Position numbers and translations under genes: made by a program. The notes below the pieces were generated by a model that searched no databases, was not told where the DNA came from, and saw only the letters and a program-made list of their open reading frames with translations. Shown piece after piece: positions 8,103-17,400 of a stretch of 64,000 nt of DNA (its first letter is position 1; each line of letters opens with the position of its first letter). Location: positions 1 to 64,000 of the forward strand of contig JBFOMG010000013.1 in NCBI GenBank assembly GCA_040830725.1. Reading direction: 5' to 3'. The DNA is from JAWKWH01 sp040830725. Lineage in GTDB: Bacteria; Pseudomonadota; Alphaproteobacteria; Rhizobiales; Rhizobiaceae.

Positions 8103-10071
8103 AAGGGTTTTTCAGGATCAGAACGCCGCACGGTTCAAGCAACGGCGTCCCTTCCAGTATTTCCCTTGATCGGCACAGATCGGAAACATCGATCGGCTCC
8201 GGCCCGTGATTGAAGATGTAGGTTCGTGTGCCGTGATTGCGCATGCGGATGTCGCGGTGAAGTTCAACCGTTTCCAATATGGCAGATGTGCACAGCGATT
8301 TCATGACTGAAACCGCGTAGTCATCGCTGGGCCAGCCGGCGATATAGTGAAGATTGCCTTCAGCGGTCCGGCACCGTGCGATCTCGCCATCCTTGGTCGA
8401 TTCAGTAATGACGACGCTCTCTCCGGCGTCGACAAATTCGCGCCAGTGTTCGAAAGCCGCTTCGCCGTCCGCGTGATCGATCAGTACCCGCCCAGGCGCG
8501 GCGAAAGTCTCCACGCGGCGTATCTTGATGTCCAAGCGTGATTGAAGTTCGTGCCCGGGCGGTAATGTGTCGGGAATCTGGAAATCGGCTGTTTTTGATC
8601 CGGTTCGAGGTCCGATCAGCGCAATCTGACCATCGCGGCCAATCGCCTGGGCAAAAGCGTCGGTCATGCAAAACAGCCCCGGAACCACAAGAAGACGATA
8701 CCCCGCAACAGCTTTCGGGTCCTTTGGCACGATATCGACCGAAACGCCCAGTTTCCGAAGCGCGCGATAATAGGTCAGCACCAGTCTGAGATAGGAAAAT
8801 GATCGGCCTTGCGGCTGTATGGCCCAGGCCCATGCGCTTTCATAGTCAAAAACGATTGCAGCTTGGGCTTTGCCGGTTTCATTGTCCCGGCCCGCAACTT
8901 CTCCCGATACTTCGGTTGCCACGTGCAAGGCTTCGTTGGGTGAGCCGTCGGGCAGAAGCAGGGCTTCATGCATCTGCTCCTGGGCAAACGGAGCCTGCCG
9001 CCAGCGGAAATAGCTGACAACCTCCGCCCCGCCGGCAAAGGCTTCCTGGGTCCAAAGCCGAATTGCGCCCGGCGCCGGTGCCGGATTATACGGCGCCCAG
9101 TTGACCGGGCCGGGTTGCTGTTCCATCACCCACCACCGCCCCCGGCCGCATGCCCGGTACAGATCGTGATGGAATGCCTGAAAGTCGGGATCGCCAACCC
9201 GCATATAGCGCTGCCTGTGCTCTGTGTCCGACAGGTCGCGGTCCAGAAATCCGATCGGATAGGAATCCCAGGACGCCACATCCAGATCTTCACACAGGGC
9301 AAAATGGTCAAAGGCGAGAAACCCGCCCATGAAATTGTGGATGATCGACCGTCCGGGCGAATGTCGCCGGATGATCTTGGTCTGCAGCCGATTGAACGAA
9401 ACGACCTGGTCTGAACTGTATCGTTGAAAGTCCAGCCAGTGTGCCGGATTGGGTTCGGTCACCGTCAAATTCGGCAGTTCGACCTCATCGAAACTGCGGT
9501 ATTCCATCGACCAGAAAATATTGCCCCAGGCCCGGTTGAGCGCCTGTGGCGATTGATATTTCGCACTCAACCAGTTCCGGAAACCTGCCAGTGCAGCCTT
9601 GGAATAGCTGCGCACTGTTCCGTGGCAGCCATATTCGTTGTCCGTCTGCCAGGCGGCAACGGCGGGATGTTTACCGAAGCGCTCGGCAATCGCGGTCACG
9701 ATACGCCTGCATTCGCTTCGATATCCTTCGTGGCTGAAGCAATAATGGCGCCGCGAGCCAAATCCGCGCGGCTTGCCGTTCTCGTCGATCGCCAGCATGT
9801 CCGGCATGCTATCGACCAGCCATTTTGGCGGTGTGGCGGTGGGCGTTCCCAATACGACCTTCAATCCGGCCTGATGCAGCACATCGATGGCGCGATCGAG
9901 CCACTCGAATTCAAGTTGACCGGGATCCGGCTCAAGTTGCGACCAGGCGAATTCACCGATGCGTACATAGGTGATCCCAGCCTCGCGCATCATTTGCGCA
10001 TCGACCGGCCAGCGTTCTTCCGGCCAATGTTCGGGATAATAGCAAACCCCGAGTGACTGCTGCTTGATCAT
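8101..10071 (-). CDS. GH42 beta-galactosidase
   Basis: A 656-residue cytosolic enzyme. The N-terminal TIM barrel begins GVCYYPEHWPEERW. WQTDNEYG carries the acid/base Glu146, and WWVMEQQPG carries the nucleophile Glu317, as in GH42. Middle and C-terminal domains follow, including a trimerisation (GATase-like) region with VVPGLF. It hydrolyses terminal beta-galactosides. The start ATG is 11 bp after the SMP-30 gene stop, so the two are co-transcribed. The TAG stop lies exactly in the terminal bases of repeat copy A, so the last codons may have been reshaped by insertion of the repeat. Confidence 0.93.
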   Translation of the reverse strand: MIKQQSLGVCYYPEHWPEERWPVDAQMMREAGITYVRIGEFAWSQLEPDPGQLEFEWLDRAIDVLHQAGLKVVLGTPTATPPKWLVDSMPDMLAIDENGKPRGFGSRRHYCFSHEGYRSECRRIVTAIAERFGKHPAVAAWQTDNEYGCHGTVRSYSKAALAGFRNWLSAKYQSPQALNRAWGNIFWSMEYRSFDEVELPNLTVTEPNPAHWLDFQRYSSDQVVSFNRLQTKIIRRHSPGRSIIHNFMGGFLAFDHFALCEDLDVASWDSYPIGFLDRDLSDTEHRQRYMRVGDPDFQAFHHDLYRACGRGRWWVMEQQPGPVNWAPYNPAPAPGAIRLWTQEAFAGGAEVVSYFRWRQAPFAQEQMHEALLLPDGSPNEALHVATEVSGEVAGRDNETGKAQAAIVFDYESAWAWAIQPQGRSFSYLRLVLTYYRALRKLGVSVDIVPKDPKAVAGYRLLVVPGLFCMTDAFAQAIGRDGQIALIGPRTGSKTADFQIPDTLPPGHELQSRLDIKIRRVETFAAPGRVLIDHADGEAAFEHWREFVDAGESVVITESTKDGEIARCRTAEGNLHYIAGWPSDDYAVSVMKSLCTSAILETVELHRDIRMRNHGTRTYIFNHGPEPIDVSDLCRSREILEGTPLLEPCGVLILKNP

Positions 10072-10082
10072 GAGGTCACCGG

Positions 10083-10961
10083 CTATAGGAGAACTCTCGG
10101 CTCATGACGGCCTGAGACTTTGCGGTTCAGTTCGAATGTCTTTCCCGCTTCAGGATCATCTGCCCGATCCGCTTCGCTCATATTTTCCCATGCCGAGGTA
10201 ATCGCCAGACGGTCAGCATCCGGACCGAAGAAAGCTGGGCAGGTGGGTTGCCGCACCGGCAAGGGGATGGTTTCGATCTGTTTTCCGTCAGGCGAGTAAA
10301 CATCCAGACATCCCGCCGCCCAATGCGCGTTCCAGATATTGCCGTCATTATCGACCACGGAACCGTCAATTCCGGTCGAAAGATGGCTGTGATCGACAAG
10401 GACCGCCGGCTCACCAATCGGCATTCCGTTTGCCGGGTCACACTCGACGCGAAACAGCTTTCCCACGAACGAGTCGACAAAATAGCCGAGCGATCCGTCC
10501 GGGGAAAAGCAGATTGAATTGGGAACGGTGATATCGGGAAAGAGCCGCTGCAATTCGCCTTTTCTGTACCAGTAGAAGGAACCTGCTTTGCGTTCGGCCT
10601 TCTTGCCCATCGTACCAATCCAAAAGGCGCCGGATGGGTGCACACGTGCATCATTTGACCGTGTAACAGGATTGTCGGCCTCGATCGGCTGGATCAATTC
10701 CAGCTGGCCTGAGGTCCTGTCGCGGATCATCAATCCGGTTTCTGTTGCGAGAAGCTGCCGCTGTTCATCGATGAATGCAATCGCGCTCGCCATGCACGGA
10801 AGTTCATGGATGTGGGTGACACCGCCGGCGATTTCGCGCCCCAACAGCCGCTTGCCGGCAATGTCCAGCCAGAACAGCGTATCTGACAGGGGATCATAGG
10901 CAGGACCCTCGCCCAGTTCGCACACCGTATCATCAAGCAACTTGACTTCAGAAGACTGCAA
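10083..10961 (-). CDS. SMP-30/gluconolactonase/regucalcin-family sugar lactonase
   Basis: A 292-residue six-bladed propeller protein. LGEGPAYD supplies the family's metal-binding Glu. SNDARVHPSGAFWIGT, PNSICFSPDG and GIDGSVVDNDGNIWNAHW are the conserved blocks with Asn and Asp ligands. These enzymes open sugar acid lactones using a divalent metal. Standing directly before a beta-galactosidase, it could act on galactono- or glucono-lactone from an oxidative sugar route; that assignment is inference. No transporter or dehydrogenase of such a route is visible in the window. Confidence 0.85.
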   Translation of the reverse strand: MQSSEVKLLDDTVCELGEGPAYDPLSDTLFWLDIAGKRLLGREIAGGVTHIHELPCMASAIAFIDEQRQLLATETGLMIRDRTSGQLELIQPIEADNPVTRSNDARVHPSGAFWIGTMGKKAERKAGSFYWYRKGELQRLFPDITVPNSICFSPDGSLGYFVDSFVGKLFRVECDPANGMPIGEPAVLVDHSHLSTGIDGSVVDNDGNIWNAHWAAGCLDVYSPDGKQIETIPLPVRQPTCPAFFGPDADRLAITSAWENMSEADRADDPEAGKTFELNRKVSGRHEPRVLL

Positions 10962-11069
10962 GTTCGATCTCCAACCTCAAAGTCTGCGAACCTTGCCGCA
11001 GAGATTTACAAAAATTTGGTGCGCGACGTAGCGGAAAACCCGCCGCGCTGTTCAGATTCTCAAAAAAAC

Positions 11070-12317
11070 TCACGTCACCGCTGCGACTTGCTTGAACCGG
11101 TCCACATCCCATTCGCGGTCGTTCAAAATGCCAGCCAAAATTTCAGCTGCTCTCGCAACATCGGCAAACCGTGTGTAGAGCGGCGTGAAACCGAAACGGA
11201 TGATATCGGGAGCTCTGAAGTCCCCGATCACGCCTTTGGAGATCAAGGCCTGCATGACAGCGTAGCCGATGTCGGGCAATTTGAACGAAACCTGGCTGCC
11301 TCTCAGATCATGTTCCCGCGGTGTAGCCAATGAGATTCCATGGTTCCCGCACCGGGCTTCAACCGCCTCGATGAAGAAATCGGTCAAAGCCAGCGATTTC
11401 CGCCTGACATCAGCCATGGAAATCCCGTCCCAGGCATCAAGCGCAGCATCGAGCGCCGTCAGCGAAAGGACCGGAGGTGTGCCGGTATAGAACTGGGTGA
11501 TACCTTCCGCAGGCGCGTAATGCGGATCAAACGCAAAGGGGGCGGAGTGTGAAAACCAGCCTGTCAGGGGCTGCCGGGCGGTTCCGTGATGTGGTCTCGC
11601 CGCATAGAGGAACGCTGGCGCGCCCGGCCCGCCATTGAGGTATTTGTAACCGCACCCGACGGCAAAATCCGCATTAGCCGCATCAAGATCGACTTCAACG
11701 GCACCGGCAGAGTGCGCCAGGTCCCAAATGGCGAGCGCGCCTGCCGCGTGGGCCCTTTGCGTCAGGCCGGCCATGTCGTGCATCCGGCCCGACTTGTAAT
11801 TGACGTGGGTCAGCATCAAAACGGCTGCCCGGTCGTCGAGATGGTTTTCGACAGCTTGAGGATCGTCCACCAAAACGATCTCGTGACCGCGTCCCATCAA
11901 CTCCGACAGGCCCTCGGCCATGTAAAGATCGGTCGGAAAATTATCCCGTTCCGAGACAATTTTTGTCCGGCCGGGACGCATGGCAACAGCCGCAGACAAA
12001 ACCTTGAACAGATTGATTGACGTGCAGTCGGTTACCGCGACGCAATCGGCATCAGCACCGATCAACCGGGCGATCTTGGCGGAGATGCGGCGTGGCAAAC
12101 CCACCCAGTCGGCCTTGTTCCAGCTGGTGATCAGGTCTTCGGCCCACTCCACGGTTGCTGCTGTCGACAATCGTTCGGCAACACCCCGGGGCATCGGTCC
12201 GAGTGAATTGCCGTCGAGATAAATCACGCCATCAGGCAGGTGAAACCGGTCCCGCAGATGGGCAAGCGGGTCTTCGCGGTCGAGAATACTGGCGCGTTCG
12301 ACGTAGTCCTGAACCAA
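11070..12317 (-). CDS. kynU: kynureninase
   Basis: A 415-residue PLP enzyme. YLDGNSLGPMP is the kynureninase opening motif, SERDNFPTDLY and LTHVNYKSG are conserved, and Lys225 in GCGYKYLNGGPGAPAF is the Schiff-base lysine. It splits kynurenine to anthranilate and alanine, or 3-hydroxykynurenine to 3-hydroxyanthranilate, in tryptophan breakdown. The start is probably TTG at 12317 with AGGAG about 10 nt upstream. It follows pbpC by 49 bp on the same strand. No other kynurenine-pathway gene is in view. The downstream SMP-30 gene is 108 bp away. Confidence 0.95.
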   Translation of the reverse strand: MVQDYVERASILDREDPLAHLRDRFHLPDGVIYLDGNSLGPMPRGVAERLSTAATVEWAEDLITSWNKADWVGLPRRISAKIARLIGADADCVAVTDCTSINLFKVLSAAVAMRPGRTKIVSERDNFPTDLYMAEGLSELMGRGHEIVLVDDPQAVENHLDDRAAVLMLTHVNYKSGRMHDMAGLTQRAHAAGALAIWDLAHSAGAVEVDLDAANADFAVGCGYKYLNGGPGAPAFLYAARPHHGTARQPLTGWFSHSAPFAFDPHYAPAEGITQFYTGTPPVLSLTALDAALDAWDGISMADVRRKSLALTDFFIEAVEARCGNHGISLATPREHDLRGSQVSFKLPDIGYAVMQALISKGVIGDFRAPDIIRFGFTPLYTRFADVARAAEILAGILNDREWDVDRFKQVAAVT

Positions 12318-12366
12318 AGCAAGGGTCTCCTGTCGGAGCCGTCTCTATCCGCACCGGCCAACAAGT

Positions 12367-14469
12367 TCAATCAATAAACACATTAATGCTGGCTGCCCGG
12401 CCTTCGGCGTCGATCACGGTCAAATTCGAGTGGCCGCGGCCGTCGGGGACCCAGCTCCCCTGGCGCCGCCGCGACCGTTCATCCAAAAGCTCGCCGTTGG
12501 CCAGCCACCGAAACGGTGCTTTGCCGCCTTGCAGCTTCATGACCAGTGGGGCGATATCGGCCCTCCCGCTATCGGTGAGTGAAATGCGTGCTCCGTCCGG
12601 TGGATAGACAAAACGTGGCGGCGCCTCGTCAAGGCCGACGGGCACCAGGCCGTCTCCGCCGGATGAAAACCGCTGCAGGCCTGCCGGAAGTTCGCTTGCC
12701 GTCAGGCGTAGCGCTCCAGCCGGAGCGGCGGGCAACGGAACGGGAGCGAGACCGGATTTTGCAAAGGCCTCAAACAGGATCGGTGCGGCAGCAGAGATAC
12801 CGGTCAGGCCCGGAATGGACCGGTTGTCGGCCGACCCGGCCCAAACGCCGATAACATACCGGCCGTCAAATCCGATCGACCAGGCATCGCGATATCCATA
12901 GCTGGTTCCTGTCTTGTAAGCGATTTTGCGGGTGGCGGAGCCCGAAGGCCGGTTAACGCCGGACAATATGTCCGACACATGCCAGGCTGCGGCCGGTTCC
13001 AATATGCGCTTGGACGGTCTGCCGCCGGGTTCGCGGTCAACACCATTGCCGAGTTGGCTGACCAGACCGAGATTGGGGAATGCGGTGTATCCCTGGACGA
13101 GGTCTTTCAGGCTGAATCCGGCGCCGCCGAGCCCGATCGCCAGGCCAGGCGCTTCACCCCGCGGGAGTTGAGGCGGCGTTCCTGCGCGGTCGAACAGATT
13201 GGCAAGCCGCGCAGGACCAACGGCATCCAGCAGGTGCAATGCCGGCACGTTGAGCGACATTTGCAGCGCCAGGCGTACGGGGACATCTCCCTGATAGGTC
13301 TTGTCAAAATTTCGCGGCCTATAGCCATGAAAACTGGCCGGTCTGTCGGATATGATGGTTTCCGGGGCTGCAAACCCCTCCTGCATCGCAAGCCCGTAGA
13401 TAAACGGCTTCAGCGCTGAACCGGGTGAGCGGATTGCCCGGCTCATGCCGATCCAGCCGAAGCGGCGATCGTCAAAATAGTCCGACGACCCGACTTCGGC
13501 CAGGATATGCCCGGTTCTTGCATCGGCAACCATAATCGCGACCGACACGGTCGGGCCCAGCTTTCGTGCGCGAGTCCTGGCTACATGTTCCAGCCGGGCC
13601 TGTATGTCACGGTCAAGCGTGGAAGCCAGTTCAGGCGCATCCGGCATTTTTGAGCGCGCCAAATCGGCCAAGTGAGGCGCGTATGCCGGCATGGCCAGTT
13701 TGGTGCGCGGCACAGCAAACCGCGTCGCACGTTCAATCTCACTCCTTGCGATGACCTCGGCGTCGGCCATTCGCGTCAAAACCCGGTCGCGCGCCCGCTT
13801 GGCATTGCCGGGATGGCGGTCGGGCCGGCGCAGCTCAGGCAGCTGTGGAAGTGCGACCAGAAGGGCGGCTTCCGACAAGCGCAGCTTCTTTGGCTCCTTG
13901 CCGAACCAGGAAAGCGATGCAGCACGCACCCCTTCCAGATTGCCGCCATAAGGGGCAAGCGAGAGATAGGCCTGCAAGATTTCCGCTTTGGTTAGCCGGC
14001 GCTCTATCTGTATTGCGCGGGCCATCTGCCGCAGTTTCGCTACGATGGACCGGCCCTCTCGGGGCTCGATCAGCCGGGCGAGTTGCATGGTGAGCGTCGA
14101 TCCGCCGGAGACGATCCGGTGATTGGCGATCATTTGCGATGCGGCCCGCAACATCGCCCATGGATCGATTCCACGGTGATCCCAAAAACGCTTGTCTTCA
14201 TAGGCGATCAGCATGTCGATGAACTGCGGATCAACATCGTCCAGATCGATGTGCAAACGCCATCGGCCGTCCGAGGTGGCATAGGCGCGCAACAACCGGC
14301 CGTCGCGGTCATGAAATTCCACCGATCGTTCGCCGGCAAATTGGAGCGGCGGCGGGTAGCGCTGATCCAGATCGTTCAGGACCAGCAGGGCCGTCGCCGC
14401 GACAATGAGAGCCGCCGCCAGCACAAAGCCGGTATTCCACCAAAAACGGAATTTGGCGGCCTGCCGCAC
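12367..14469 (-). CDS. pbpC: penicillin-binding protein 1C
   Basis: A 700-residue bifunctional wall enzyme. An N-terminal membrane anchor (residues 11-30) precedes a GT51 glycosyltransferase domain with YEDKRFWDHRGIDP and GGSTLTMQLAR. The transpeptidase domain has SPGSALKPF (catalytic Ser in SxxK), SLNVPAL (SxN) and YKTGTSYGYRDAW (KTG). A C-terminal BiPBP_C region follows. The GTG start overlaps the yfhM TAG stop by one base (TAGTG), indicating coupled translation. PBP1C next to an alpha-2-macroglobulin is the standard pair and probably links wall repair to protease trapping. Confidence 0.95.
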   Translation of the reverse strand: MRQAAKFRFWWNTGFVLAAALIVAATALLVLNDLDQRYPPPLQFAGERSVEFHDRDGRLLRAYATSDGRWRLHIDLDDVDPQFIDMLIAYEDKRFWDHRGIDPWAMLRAASQMIANHRIVSGGSTLTMQLARLIEPREGRSIVAKLRQMARAIQIERRLTKAEILQAYLSLAPYGGNLEGVRAASLSWFGKEPKKLRLSEAALLVALPQLPELRRPDRHPGNAKRARDRVLTRMADAEVIARSEIERATRFAVPRTKLAMPAYAPHLADLARSKMPDAPELASTLDRDIQARLEHVARTRARKLGPTVSVAIMVADARTGHILAEVGSSDYFDDRRFGWIGMSRAIRSPGSALKPFIYGLAMQEGFAAPETIISDRPASFHGYRPRNFDKTYQGDVPVRLALQMSLNVPALHLLDAVGPARLANLFDRAGTPPQLPRGEAPGLAIGLGGAGFSLKDLVQGYTAFPNLGLVSQLGNGVDREPGGRPSKRILEPAAAWHVSDILSGVNRPSGSATRKIAYKTGTSYGYRDAWSIGFDGRYVIGVWAGSADNRSIPGLTGISAAAPILFEAFAKSGLAPVPLPAAPAGALRLTASELPAGLQRFSSGGDGLVPVGLDEAPPRFVYPPDGARISLTDSGRADIAPLVMKLQGGKAPFRWLANGELLDERSRRRQGSWVPDGRGHSNLTVIDAEGRAASINVFID

Positions 14470-17400
14470 TATCGCGCCGCAACTGCCATGACACCGGTTG
14501 CGGTTCGCGCCGACATTTCCGGCCGGTACATGTCTTCAACGCTCGCGGCGGGATGGGCGAAGATGCCCGGTGTCACTGCCCGAACCACATAGGCGAACGA
14601 GAATTCGCGGGAATCGCGCCCCGACCGGTTGAACGCAGCGACGAAACGGTCATTGCGAAACTCGACATGTGCCGCCTGTGTCTGCGGCAACCAGGCGAAT
14701 TCGGCCAGTTCGGCACTGCTGACCAGCCGCGGATTGTCGATCTCAAAGCCGGCAGGAAGCAGGTCGTTGACCAATACCCGGGACGGCCAGGCATTCTCCT
14801 CCGTGACCTTGATGACAACGACGAACCGGTCATTCTGATAAGCTTCCGAGACATTGGCCGCCGTTCCATCCATGCGATAGTAAGTTCGCTCGATCGCAAA
14901 ACCGTTGCCTCCGGCAAGAAGCGGTTGCTCCGGCGCGGCAATTGCGGTGACAACGGCAGAAATTTCGGTATCGCCACGGTTCTCGATGACCAGCGGCTCC
15001 GTTTCAAGCGCCCTTCCATCCATTCGCTTGGTGAAATTGCCGGAATGGGCCTGTCCATCCACTGCAATGTCAATTGGCGAACCGGCGTCGATTGCTCGTG
15101 CCGCCAACAGCATCCAGGCCTGCTCCTGCGTGCTCGTATAGCGTTTGCCGCTCTGACCGGCAGTGACCAGTTCCATCATTGCCGGAACTGAGGCCGGAAC
15201 AGGATTGGTTTCCGCTGCCAGCGCCAGCATTGCCGCATTGTCGCGCAGCGCCGATCCGTAGTCGCCCCGCATCCGGTTCGGTGCGGCGTTGGCACCAAGC
15301 CGGTAGGCCGAGGCGAAAGCCCGTTTCGCCCTCTCATTGTCGCCATAGAGCGACAGGCTGGCGGCTATGTGCGCCTGCGCCATGGAAGTGCGGAACGACT
15401 GCAGCTGCGTATCGGCATAGTAACGCAGGTCGCCCGCCGAAGCGCGCCGGTTTCTCGCCAGCACGTAGAGCGAATAGGCGATCGCATTGCCGTTGGACTT
15501 GATGTCGTTGTTGTAGGCGAGCGTGTTTTGAAGATTGTCGAGCGCCTGCTGCATCGCAAGGTCGGGCACCGCGAAATTCTGTTCCCGTGCCCGCGTCAGG
15601 AAATCGGTGACATAGGCATCAAGCCACAGATCGCCGCTGACCGGCCCCCACAGGCCAAATCCGCCGGAAGAAGCCTGATAAGCCAGTACCCGATGAATGG
15701 CGTTTTGAATTCGTTCGGCGATTTGCGGATCTTCATCGAGACCTGCTGCCGCCGACAACTCTGAGACATAGAGCAGCGGCAGGGCGCGGCTGGTCGTCTG
15801 TTCGGCGCAACCATAGGGGTAACGGTCAAGCGACATCAGCAGCGCCGGCACGTCGAGCGCGTTTTTGTGCGCGACATTGACCGAGACACTGGCGCCGGTC
15901 AGCAGCGATCCGTCCAGCAGTCCTGAATCGATCCGCAAGCTGCCGCCGTTTGCCGCAAGCGGTATCTCAAAGCGGCTGGCGACCGGCAGGGCCGTAGGCC
16001 GCACGGGCAGAGCGAGCGCCTGGTCAAGCGTTGTCCCGTCCGGACTTTGCAGCGAAACGACGACGCTGCCCTGACCGACATCAATGGCGCTGATGCCGAT
16101 GGTCAGTTCGCTTCGCGCACCAGCGTCCAGGCTGACCGTCCGCAAACCTTCCGGCACGGACAAAGGTCCGTCGGCGACGACATTGAGCGTATAATCGCCG
16201 GCCGGGCCATCCGTATTGGCGAATTCCAGCCTGAGATCGGCCACATCGCCAGGGGCCATGAATTTGGGCAGGCTCGCCGTGACAACGACCGGATCGCGAA
16301 CCACGACATCCTTTTCGGCATGTCCGACGCCCGATTTGCTCCACGCAACCGCCATCAGCCGAACGGTGCCGTTAAACTGAGGCATGTCGAAGCTGATGGT
16401 TGCTTCGCCATTGTCGTCCAGTTCAACAATTCCGGAGTGGAATGCGACCAGCTTCTCCGTTGGCGGGCTTCCCTTCGAGCCCACTCCCGGACCGTCGCCG
16501 CCTGAGCGAATACGGCCTGCCACACCGGCAGACCCATCGATCAGCCGGCCATATATATCGCGATACTCGAGACCCAGCCGCCGCTGCCCGAAATACCATC
16601 CATCGGGATCGGGCGTTTCATAGTTGGTCAGGTTCAGGATACCGACATCGACCGCAGCCAGCGTGACGAATGCCTTCTCGCCGGCTCCCGCACCGGTGAC
16701 CTTGACGGGAATATCGATGGATCTTCGCGGCTGAATCTGATCAGGAACATCGACGGAAATGTCGAGCTTTCTTGGTCCCGGATCGATTTTCAGCCATTTG
16801 ACGCCGATTGCCCGCACCGGCATGCGCGACGAACCGCCGCCGCCCGGCCGTATCAGGGTTGCGGTTACATAGGCGCCGGCACCCCAGCTTGCTTCGACCG
16901 GGATTTCGATCTCCGCCCCTTCCTCTGAAACCTGCGCAGTCTGGGTGGCCAGGATCGTCTCAGCGCCGATATTGACCAGCAGCTCGCCGGCAAATCGCGG
17001 GGAGACCTTCAGCCGCGCCACATCGCCGGCGGCATAGCTGTCGCGGTCAAGCGCAATCTCAAGCCCGTCGGGCGTGCTGGTCGAACTTGGCTCGACATAC
17101 CAGCCGGCATAAAACTCGATACTGCTGGCCGGTCCGTCCGCATCCGCCGTTTCGACCTGGAAGCGATAGCGTCCCCAGCCGACATTGGCTGATATACTCG
17201 CAGGTGTATCTGCATCTATCGTGATCGTGCCGCTGTCGACCTGGGTCGTGTAGTCAACCGGCTCATATTTCCAGTTGTTTCCGTCGCGGTACCATTGGTA
17301 GTTCCGCTCGATCTTCACCAGCGACCAAAGCGCATCATCCAGCTTTTGGCGCGCGCCGTCGGATGACACGGCGATCACCCGGAACCCGGCGACCGAATTC

